In this document: one piece after another, positions 1-7,919 of the stretch
How the letters are laid out: every line of letters starts with the position of its first letter
Position numbering within the stretch: position 1 is the stretch's first letter
Source of the DNA: Prorocentrum cordatum
Taxonomy: Eukaryota > Sar > Dinophyceae > Prorocentrales > Prorocentraceae
Length of the DNA stretch: 64,000 bases
Direction of reading: 5' to 3'
Assembly: GCA_963575745.1 (NCBI GenBank)
Contig: CAUYUJ010016694.1
Span: 166,559-230,558, forward strand
Position numbers and translations under genes: made by a program
Notes under the pieces: generated by a model
Database searches by the model: none
Told to the model about the DNA's origin: nothing
The model's input: only the letters and a program-made list of their open reading frames with translations

Positions 1-354
1 CGCCGCGCGGTGACGTCCCGCAGCCGTGGGCGAGGCTGCTGCGTTCAGGGTGCTCCGGGTGTCCCCCCCGGTGCCCCCGGCGCGCGGGCTTTCGGGGCCG
101 CGCTTCTCGCGAGGGCTCCTCGCGGCCGCGGCCGCGCCCTGCGAGTCTCTCGACATCTCCGCGAGGGCGTTTTCCGAAACTCGGGGCGCCGACGGGAGGT
201 CCCCGCGAGCTGGGCGCCCACGGGCCCGTGCCGTGCCCCGTGGCGGCTCCCCGGGCGGCAGCCCAAGAGGGCCAAGAGCCACCTCGCGGCGATCGTGGGC
301 CTCTGTGGAGAGGCTCGTCGTGAGGAGCCTTCGCCACGAGCTGTGCGGCAGGTG
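1..354. other. GC-rich stretch without a recognisable gene
   Basis: Open frames exist on both strands but are compositional (Arg/Ala/Pro/Gly-rich) and match no family I recognise. Confidence 0.4.
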
Positions 355-540
355 CGCGCCGCGTCGACCGGCGGAGGCCCCGCCGCGGGCGTTCAAGATG
401 GAACGCCGCCGGTGGCCCAGGATCGGCCCACATGGAACGATCGGGGGGTCGGAGAGCCACCGATCGCTCAAGGTGGAACGATCGACGCGGTGTCAGAGAC
501 CAACGCCAGGGTCGTCACGACACGAGCCTGCCGTATGCGA
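355..540 (+). repeat. Dispersed repeat family F, copy 1
   Basis: A ~180-bp unit shared with 16919-17095 and 19555-19725. Shared landmarks are GCGGGCGTTCAA, a second GATCG..CAAGGT segment and ACCAACGCC.GGGTCGTCACGACA. The copies are diverged (old). No coding potential or clear target duplication was seen. Confidence 0.6.
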
Positions 541-1057
541 GCGGCCACGCGAAACTGTGCCTGGAGGGCGCCCGCTCAGACGCGATGCGTGCGACATCGC
601 GGTGATCACGGGGCTTTCGAAAGACGCTCGTCTATGGGGGCCTTTTAGCTGCCTCGTGCCTCTTGGGCGTGTCTTGGATGCCTCTTGGGGGCTCCTTGGG
701 CTGTCTTGCAAGCCTTTCAGGAAGACGTTGCGGAGACAGTCATTTGCCCCCGCCCCCCCCTCTTTTCCCTTCCCCTCTCCCCACCCCTCTTGGAGACGAC
801 ATATGGGGCAAATGCACCTTGTTTCGTCGTGATCTTTGCGTATCGGTCGACATCTTCGGTTTTAGACACGGAAAGTGAAGCCTTGAGCGCCAGCGGTCCT
901 TCGAAGTTGGGATCACAAGCAGGGTGTATGGATAGAGCGAATTCCAAATGGGAGCCTCGCTTACTCCCAGCCGTGCTTCCACCATCTGAGTAAATAGCGT
1001 CCGGAACTCAGCATAGGCAAAGGACGTTGTCGGATGGACAGTCATGGGGATTGCATT
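541..1057. other. Non-coding stretch
   Basis: Contains a short run of the degenerate TCTTGGGGGC-type low-complexity repeat at about 655-715, also seen at 32.5, 34.4, 39.7 and 60.5 kb. Nothing else recognised. Confidence 0.4.
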
Positions 1058-1275
1058 CAGGCGCCAGGTGCGCGACGCCGGCGACGTGCGCCATGCGCGC
1101 CGGGAGCGCAACTCGCACCAGGGGCACCAGGTTCCCCAGGCGCCCAAGCGTGCCCGGCGCGCCACGTGCTTCACGTGTGCCAGGTGTGCCTCATGCTCCA
1201 GCCGCGCGCAGAGTAGTGCGCCACGTGCGCGACGCGCGCAGAGTCAGAGTGCGCCGGGTGTGCCAGTGCGTGCAC
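1058..1275. repeat. Degenerate GCGCCAGGTGTGCC-type minisatellite
   Basis: Imperfect repetition of GCGCC/CACGTG/GTGCCAG words over ~215 bp. Frames through it are compositional. Confidence 0.45.
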
Positions 1276-2189
1276 GCCCCCACCCTCGCTGCCAAAGCCC
1301 ATGTAAAGGGGCGGCGGGGAGGTCGGCAGATGGTTTGTACACCCGCAGTCAGTTTGCACTCATTTCTGATGGGGGTAGTGGGCCAGTGCACAGCTGGCAA
1401 GTATGCTCCCCTGGCCATCCTCGTATGCATCCTGGTCAGAGGCCAAGGTGCTCGTGGTTTTGCCCGCCCACGATCCAGATGCTGCCGCCACGTGCGCACC
1501 GTGCTGTTCTTTTGTCGTCGGAGATGGTGGTGGGGAGGGCTGATGGTTCCCAGTTGGCAGCTGGTCGAGCGGGGAATGGGTTGCCCAAGAAGCAGCAGCG
1601 ATCAACCAGGCCCCTGCCCGTGGGGTTGAAGGGCCGCAGGGAAGAGCTCGGAGCACACCCCTGGGCCACGTGCGGCTCAGGTGGCTGGCAGGGACACCAA
1701 GAGGCTCGCCCCCCCCCTCGACGCTTGACGTATCTCGATGGAGAGCGCCGACGGGTGTGGGGGCGTTCCCTCCTGCTGCCTGGCACGCTCGGGGCCAGCG
1801 ATAGGAAGGGGGGGTAAGCATGGGGGGGTCAAGCATCGACCTCGAATGGTGGATACAATGACTCACATCGTGGATACCGTAGCGGTGCACCGACGACGCA
1901 CAGACGATGCATGTGGCGGTCTGCCTCGACGATGCATCGGCGATGCGTGGGCGATGTGTCGGCCATCCGAGGTCGATAGCGCACCCTGCCGTGCCCATCC
2001 CCCCCCGCCTTTGCCCCGCACACGCGGGCGCCTCTCCGTGCCACTCGCTCCCTCTGCTCGTGCCTCTCCCTCGGCCTCGGCCTCGGCCTGGCCCTCGACC
2101 GCGTGCTCTCCCCCTCGGCGCTGCCCGCCTGCCTGCGCTGCCTGCCCGCCTCCTCCACCCCCACCCCTTCCCCCCCGCCCATCCCACCA
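1276..2189. other. No gene recognised; partial GATGCATCG-rich segment
   Basis: Around 1905-1975 the sequence has several GATGCATCGGCGATGC words like the core of palindromic family C, but without its arms. The rest is GC-rich with no supported product. Confidence 0.35.
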
Positions 2190-2395
2190 GCAGGGCTCGC
2201 TCCGATTCCTCTGCTCCGACTCGATCCGATCCCGATGGCTTCTGATTCCGAAGCGAGTCGACTCGGACCCCGACTGGGCGAGCCCGCCGATCTCCGCCGG
2301 TTCGACTCCTCCCGCCTCGGCTGCCGACGGTCGCCGATCCGACTCCTCTCGATCGCCGATTCGACCCGTCGATTCGATTCTGGGCTCGCCTGCCT
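2190..2395 (+). repeat. Dispersed repeat family K, copy 1
   Basis: A ~210-bp unit dominated by TCCGATTC/CGACTCG words, ending in CGCCGATCCGACTC followed by GATTCGATTCT. Related copies lie at 13265-13590 and 31485-31710. Confidence 0.6.
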
Positions 2396-2429
2396 GCCCC
2401 CCCAGTGTTCTTGTCAGGGCCCTTGCGTT

Positions 2430-2581
2430 CAGTCGGGCCTGTCCCTGTACAGGAGGAATAGTCAAACACAGTCAAACAATAGATCGGGGACGACTTTTCT
2501 GATTATTTTTGACTACTATGGAACATTTGTTTGACAAATTTTGATCCCAAATCCGCATGTCGGGGGACATGCCCGACCTAA
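2430..2581 (+). mobile_element. Family A element, copy A1 (MITE-like)
   Basis: A 152-bp element with imperfect terminal inverted repeats: left end AGTCGGGCCTGTCCCTGTAC, right end GGGGGACATGCCCGACCTAA. It is flanked by a 10-bp near-perfect duplication, CCCTTGCGTT at 2420-2429 against CCCTTGCGTG at 2582-2591. The interior is AT-rich and non-coding. Length, inverted repeats and ~10-bp duplication fit a non-autonomous Mutator-like (MULE) element; that assignment is inference. Confidence 0.85.
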
Positions 2582-2591
2582 CCCTTGCGTG

Positions 2592-3282
2592 AGCGCATCA
2601 AGAAGTCGCGCTCTCCATCTCACGTTCGCGCCCTGCTCTCCATCGTGCGGGCGGTCCCTGACCCGCGACAACGTGGTCCCCGTTTCATGGAGGCCCAGGG
2701 GCCTGGTGAGGGCCCCAAGGGGCGTAGAATGGCCCAAGACCTCCCGTCGTGATTTCTCGTCGGCGCGGGGGGCTCGCTCATGCGATCGTCAGCGCGGGGC
2801 GCTGCCACAAGATGCTCTGCCGCCCTCCTCTACACACTGGCCTCGGCACGTGCGCGGGCGCCCTCTCTGTCCGCAGGATCCAGCCGAGGAGGGCGGGGAC
2901 GACGAGGACGAGGCCGGGTCCTCGGCGACTGGGGAGTTGGCTCCTCTTTGTCTTCCTCCTCGCTTCGTATGGGGCTCGCTCTGCCCGCCTCTCTTTCAGA
3001 GCGTGCTCAAGCGCTCCGTTCCAGTGCAGCACGGGCTCATGGTGCGTGCTGCGCGAGGCGCAGGGCCAGGATGGGGTCGCGTCATGTCTCGAGGGTGGTT
3101 TTTACCCTCTGGGCCAGAACGCGCGTTATGCCCCCTCCCCTCCCTTCCTCCTGCCCCCCTCATGACATAACGCTCCCCCCCCTCAGTGCGTCCTTGGCAC
3201 TGCCGCAGTGCGTCTGGCACCACAGTCCGCGGGGGTGGGGATCGCTAACTTATGCCCCCTCCCGTCCCCCCCCCCCGGCGAC
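2592..3282. other. No recognisable gene
   Basis: GC-rich. Overlapping frames on both strands are low-complexity and unsupported. Confidence 0.35.
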
Positions 3283-4062
3283 GGGGCCCTGGTGGTGGTG
3301 GGTGCCAACTGCGACGACGACCCGGCGCCCGGCGCTGGGTCCGCGTACGTGTTCGACTCGGCCAGCGGCGCGCAGCTGGCGAAGTTCGTCGCCGCGGACG
3401 CGGCCGACGACAACCTTTTCGAGGCTTCAGTGGCCGTGAGCGCCGGCGGGGCCCGGGTCGTTGTTGGGGGCCGATGCCTGGCAACACGGGTCCGGGTCCG
3501 CGTGCGTGTTCGACAGGGCCAGCGGCGCGCAGTTGGCGAAGCTTGTGGCCGCGGACGGGGCCGCCAACGACTGCTTCGGGAGCTCGGTGGCTGTGAGCGC
3601 CGACGTGTCCCGGGCAGTGGTGGGGCCTATTGCGACGGCGGCGCCGGTCCGCGTCCGGGTCCGCGTACGTGTTCGACGGGGCCAGCGGCGCGCAGTTGGC
3701 GAAGCTCGTGGCCGCGGACGGGGCCGACGGCGACCATTTCGGTGTCTCGGTGGCCATGAGCGCCGACGGGTCCCGGGCAGTGGTGGGGGCCTTACGACGA
3801 CGACGCCGGGTCCGCGTCCGGGTCCGCGTACGTGTTCGACGGGGCCAGCGGCGCGCAGCTGGCGAAGCTCGCGGCATTGGACTGCGGTATACACCAACTA
3901 TTCGGGATCTCGGTGGCCGCGAGTGGCGACGGGGCCCGGGTGGTGGTGGGGGGCAGCAGTGCCACTGGCCTCGTCACTGCAAGCGGGTCAGCGTACGTGT
4001 TCTCCCTCCTGACCCGGACTCGCCGACGGCATATAGATGGGTGCGCGCTGCAGCAGTTTTAG
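3283..4062 (+). pseudogene. FG-GAP repeat (beta-propeller) ectodomain, frameshifted
   Basis: Four to five tandem ~55-residue units, each reading roughly VVVGA...GSAYVFD.ASGAQLAKLVA followed by FG.SVA.SADG.R. This is the pattern of FG-GAP beta-propeller blades found in integrin-like extracellular proteins. Successive units are in different + frames: 1, then 2 after ~3468, then 3 after ~3640, then 1 after ~3793. The shifts fall in the same linker of each blade, at G-runs (an extra G at 3465-3470; missing Gs near 3617 and 3647) and at a doubled T at 3791-3794. No start codon or signal peptide is evident upstream. Together with the stalk and membrane helix downstream it looks like a degraded type I surface protein. 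Assembly error at homopolymers is an alternative. Confidence 0.6.
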
Positions 4063-4224
4063 TGGTCAAATACATGGTGCTGAAGCGGACGTCGTTGCCG
4101 CCGGCGATCTCGAAACCAGTTGTTCAGGTTACGCTTATGCGTTCGGATATTAAGCTCATGGTTACCTATGCAATCAAACCTTTGATCCTGGCCCCAGCCA
4201 GCATCAGTATGATAAGCTTTTTGA

Positions 4225-4782
4225 GAAGGTGACCTCAACGATCGCGAGTTCCACTGCGACCCCCCACACACGACCTCTGCGAGTTCTTCGACGACCGCGA
4301 GTTCCACCACGACTCCGCACACGACCTCTGAGAGCTCAAGCGTTAGCGTACCTTTGACGACCGCGAGTTCCACGAGCTCCACCACGACTAGCCACACCAT
4401 CTCTGCGAGTTCTTCGACGACCGTAAGTTCCATCAAGAATCCGCACACGACCTCCGAGAGCTCAAGCGCTACCGTATCTTTGACGTCCGTGAGTTCCACC
4501 ACGGCTCCACACACGACCTCTGTGAGTGCGCCTGCGCCACTGTCGGCCACGACGGTCACGGCCAACACCAATAGTATGTCGAGCACTTCGAGCGAGTCAA
4601 GCGCAGTTGAGACGGCGGCGGCTGCGAACACCACCGAGGATACCCCGCCCTCGGGGTACAAGGCGGTCTCCTTCCTCATCACTGCTACGATCAGCTGCCT
4701 GGTCTGCTGCGCCATGTGTGCCGTGACGGCAGTCCGTGACGGCCGACTCAAGGAGAGCAGACCTAGCGCCCTGACTTTATAG
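4225..4782 (+). CDS. Ser/Thr-rich stalk with C-terminal membrane helix (partial)
   Basis: Frame 1 is open from 4225 to the stop at 4780-4782 but has no ATG near its start, so it is the 3' part of a gene. Roughly 120 residues are Ser/Thr repeats (TTSASSSTT, HTTSESSS) typical of an O-glycosylated mucin-like stalk. They lead to a hydrophobic segment of ~23 residues (AVSFLITATISCLVCCAMC and following), then a short tail with RDGRLKE. This is the layout of a cell-surface protein with one C-terminal transmembrane helix and a small cytosolic tail. The FG-GAP blades just upstream suggest the ectodomain of the same ancestral gene. Between 4063 and 4225 all linking frames are broken. Function is inferred from architecture only. 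Confidence 0.45.
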   Translation, partial: EGDLNDREFHCDPPHTTSASSSTTASSTTTPHTTSESSSVSVPLTTASSTSSTTTSHTISASSSTTVSSIKNPHTTSESSSATVSLTSVSSTTAPHTTSVSAPAPLSATTVTANTNSMSSTSSESSAVETAAAANTTEDTPPSGYKAVSFLITATISCLVCCAMCAVTAVRDGRLKESRPSALTL

Positions 4783-5279
4783 TCCTCGCCGCATCGGGGG
4801 GCGCGAACACGGCTCCTACTGGTAAGGATGACGTTGGGTGCATTTTGATCAGCACACCTCGCGGACATGCGTTCCGTGAGCAAGGGACGGCTTGTGAAGG
4901 GTGTTTGGCCTCCCTGGCAGTGCTCCAGAGTACTGTCACGCACGGATGGCCATGCGGCAGTTGGGAAAGCCCACCGTCTGGTGCGCCATCTGTGCCAGTC
5001 CAGTAGTCCCAGACAACGGTGACGAGCTTCTGACGAGGTGAGCCATAAGGTTGTTCCCTTTTTGGATTCGCGTGGTGCATGGAAGGGTGGAATTGACCAT
5101 CCATGTTTTCATCAATATGTCAGACAACGCAATAGCACTGAATCGCGAGCATGTTCAACTATCTTGGCAGCTTTGACTGTTTGGCTAGCCGTCGAGCTCT
5201 TATCCCGATGTCCCAATATTGTCGAACAAACACGGCCCTAGACGCTCCAAAGCCCGAACAGTGGGCCACCCGCCCGCGA
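4783..5279. other. No recognisable gene
   Basis: Mixed-composition sequence downstream of the membrane-protein relic. No motif or repeat recognised. Confidence 0.35.
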
Positions 5280-5590
5280 GAGGTTGAGCCCTCAAGATGC
5301 CGAAAAAGCCAAGAAGGCCCCCCAAGGACGGCCCCCAAGGCCCCGAGACGCCCCTAAGACGCGTCCAGGAGATAGAGGGAGGGGCTCACTCAGGAGGGGC
5401 CTAGGAGTAGCCTGCGACGGCCCCCGAGGCCTCCAAGAGGCCCCCCAAGACGGGCCCAAGAGGGCCCCAAGACAGCCTTACGTAGGCATTCCCACACGTA
5501 TAAAAGGTCAACGAGGCCCACCCAAGACGGCCCCCGAGGTCCCCAGAGACGTGCCCAAGAGGGCCCCAGACGGCCCCAGGCCCCTCCATG
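5280..5590 (-). repeat. Degenerate AAGACGGCCCCCGAGG-type array
   Basis: Imperfect tandem words such as CCCAAGACGGCCCCCGAGG. It is the reverse complement of the CTTGGGGGCCTC-type arrays at 32.5, 34.4 and 60.5 kb. Confidence 0.5.
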
Positions 5591-5804
5591 CTGCGCTGGT
5601 CTGCCGTGCTGGTCTGGCCTGCCGTGCAGGACTTGCCGTGCTGGCCTGCCGTGCTGCTACAGCCGTGCCGGGCTGCTGTTTCTCTCATTCCGCTGTCTCT
5701 CTCCCCGTCTTTCGCGGTCGCGCAGAGTCTCGGCCGTGCGTCACGCTCACTCGAGTCTCGTGGCTCGGGTGAGTGGGGGGTCTTGCGGCGTGGCGTAGGG
5801 GGAC

Positions 5805-6052
5805 GGCTAAGCCCCGCCCCGAAGGGGAAGAGTCGGACTCTCGGGGCTTGGCCGCCATGAAGGTCGGCTGGGCCCCACGCTTCGGTGATGCACGGGGGGG
5901 AGGGAACCCGGAGCTGCCTCCAGGGGGAAGGCTAAGCCCCGCCCCGAAGGGGAAGACTCGGACTCTCGGGGCCTCGCCGCCAGGAAGGGCGGCGGGGCCC
6001 CGCGCTTCGGTGATGCCATGGGGGGGGGGAGGGAACCCGGAGCTGCCTCTGG
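5805..6052 (+). repeat. Two tandem copies of a ~125-bp unit
   Basis: Units at about 5810-5928 and 5935-6052 share GGCTAAGCCCCGCCCCGAAG, CGGACTCTCGGGGC, GCTTCGGTGATG and GGGAACCCGGAGCTGCCTC. High identity suggests a recent duplication. Each unit carries internal GC-rich dyads. Confidence 0.75.
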
Positions 6053-6453
6053 ACTGTCTGCCCCACGCAGTCGGCTGCACGATTACGGTAGGTTCGCGTC
6101 GTGTCGACCGTCGGCGACCCCAGCGGGGGCGTGTGAGGTTGAAAACGCCGCCCATGGCCCAAGACATATTGATCTCAAAACGACGACGATGTTGTCTCCA
6201 CATCGTGTCGCTGGCGCTGGGTCGAGCCCTCCTCCGCGTCACGGCAGAATCGTAGCGGGCCGGCGCCTTCGAAGAAGCAGCCTCCCTCCAAGAAGGCTTT
6301 CTCCCCTCCCCCTGCCCCCTCGGTCTGCGCCCTCTCGGTTTAGGCTGCGGATCTGCTTCACGATCTCTTTCCGTTTGGCTCGAGGTACGCGACACGCGCG
6401 CGCGAGCTAACAGACCAGGGGGCCCGGCCCGAAGGGCAGTTGCGAACCACGTG

Positions 6454-6690
6454 TCATGGCGCCAACATCGCAGAGCGGACGTCATTCGGAAAACAGAGGA
6501 GTGGGCCCGGAGTGTGCTGGAGAATGTCGTTCCGGATTTCGAAGTGGATTTCGTGCGATTTTTTCGGCCAGGAATGAAGACAAAACCAAACATCCACGCG
6601 AAATTCACTCCGTTTTTCACTCGCCGCTTCTGGGTTTTGCCTTGACAGAAATCCACGCCAAAAACCTGCCGCAACACGTCTGCAATGTCG
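6454..6690 (+). repeat. Dispersed repeat family E, copy 1
   Basis: Starts TCATGGCGCCAACATCGCAG and continues through TTCGTTCCGGATTTCGA-like and CACGCGAAATTCACT words to a GCA.CACGTCTGCAA segment. Matches 58373-58688 and 58689-59060. The family E array is the target in which the 49.4-58.3 kb retrotransposon sits. Confidence 0.8.
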
Positions 6691-7027
6691 GCTTACTAGG
6701 CACGCCCTGCGTTACCTGGTACCGCAGTTTTGATTGACGCGACCCTGATGCTGTCTTGCGATGCCTCCCGCGCCATTTTGGCCGCGCTGTGCCCTGTTCC
6801 GCCCTGAGCCAGGCGCCGCTCGCTCCGATGCTTTTCAAATTCCCCTTTGCTTCGGCGCGGCCCGCTCCAGCTTGCACGGCCTTCGGCGCCTCTTTGCGCG
6901 CCCGCGGGCCAACAAAAAGTCTGCAAGGCTGGTGCAGTGACCGCTGCGCACCACGCGGCTCCCGCGGAGCGACGCAGAAGGCCCCGGCGCCCGATCGGCC
7001 GAGGCACCGGCACGCAGCCGCGCTCCG
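6691..7027. other. No recognisable gene
   Basis: GC-rich. Near 6910-6945 it repeats the GTCTGCAAGG.TGGTGCAGTGAC end of family E, so part is probably an eroded family E tail. Confidence 0.35.
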
Positions 7028-7107
7028 CGCTGCTTCCCGCCCCGCGCTCCGGTGGGCCGCGCGGGGGGGGGGGACGGCACGGCCAGCGGAGGCCACGACG
7101 TCCAGCG

Positions 7108-7411
7108 TTCTTCTTCCTCCTCCTCCTCCTCCTCCTCCTCCCCCTCCTCCTCCTCCCCCTCCTCCTCCTCCTCCTCCTCCTCCTCCTCCTCCTCCTCCTC
7201 CTCCTCCTCCTCCTCCTCCTCCTCCCTTTCCTCCTCCTCCTCCTCCTCCTCCCCTCCTCCTCCTCCTCCTCCTCCTCCTCCTCCTCCTCCCCTCCGTCCT
7301 CCTCCTCCTCTCCTCCTCCTCCTCCTCCTCCTCCTCCTCTTGCTCCTCCTCCTCCTCCTCCTCCTCCTCCTCCTCCTCCTCCTCATCATCATCATCATCA
7401 TCATCATCACA
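7108..7411 (+). repeat. (TCC)n followed by (ATC)n microsatellite
   Basis: An interrupted TCC tract of ~275 bp ends in a pure ATC tract at about 7384-7411. Long Pro/Ser/Leu or Glu/Arg/Gly frames through it are artefacts. Confidence 0.95.
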
Positions 7412-7480
7412 TCTTGGACCAGACCCTGGGCACGGCAACTCTCGTCTGGGCCTCCCGGCTGTGGTCCGAGCAGGTGGTGT
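7412..7480 (+). repeat. Family M repeat, copy 1
   Basis: CACATCTTGGACCAGACCCT and about 50 following bases recur at 13086-13150, again directly after a TCC/ATC tract. The last part (CTGTGGTCCGAGCAG) resembles the outer arm of family C. Confidence 0.75.
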
Positions 7481-7584
7481 CGCTCATAGCTGCTTCCCGC
7501 CCGCGCTCTGGTGGGCTGCGTGGGGGGGGCAGCGGAGGCCACGATGGCTCGCGTCGAAGAAAATTATCAAACTATTAAGAAGTA

Positions 7585-7800
7585 GAGGAAGAAGAAGAAG
7601 ACGACGAGCAAAAACGACATAAGCATAAACTTTTCGCGTTCCGTGCGGATTTCTTGGATCCGCGCTGGGCCCCCCAGCGGCGCCTTCGGCGCCGCCCCTG
7701 GCGCGCTCCGGCCGCCAGGGAGGGGGGGGGCTTAGCGCAGGCCCAAGACATCCGCGCCGTGCGCGAAAAGTTTATGTTCATGTTCTTCTTCTTCTTCCTC
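7585..7800. mobile_element. Foldback element, family G copy 1
   Basis: Inverted arms: GAAGAAGAAG...CATAAACTTTTCGCG at 7588-7640 pairs with CGCGAAAAGTTTATG...TTCTTCTTC at 7759-7797. The interior holds GGATTTCTTGGATCCGCGC and a GCGCCTTCGGCGCC hairpin. A related foldback is at 41381-41500. Confidence 0.6.
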
Positions 7801-7840
7801 CTCCCCCTCCTCCTCCTCCTCCTCCTCCTCCTCCTCCTCA
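7787..7840 (+). repeat. (TTC)n/(TCC)n microsatellite
   Basis: A short TTC then TCC tract just upstream of the non-LTR element's first open frame. Confidence 0.9.
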
Positions 7841-7919
7841 GCCACGGGGCACAGGTGCAACACCAGGTGGCGTATCTGATAATGAAGCTACATTTACGTT
7901 CTATTCCACACTCCATGGG

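Larger units (their letters stand above)
7028..7552 (+). repeat. Direct repeat pair flanking a (TCC)n tract
   Basis: About 70 bp at 7028-7103 (CTGCTTCCCGCC, GGTGGGCCGCG, CAGCGGAGGCCACGA) recurs at 7489-7552, on the other side of the microsatellite and family M segment. Confidence 0.65.

Noticed and set aside
7056-7542. Long open frames on both strands (Pro/Ser/Leu-rich; Glu/Arg/Gly-rich)
   Set aside because: They lie in a (TCC)n/(ATC)n microsatellite. All six frames are open there for compositional reasons. The same applies to frames over 18.1-18.3, 20.7-20.95, 23.9-24.6, 44.1-44.25 and 48.5-48.75 kb.
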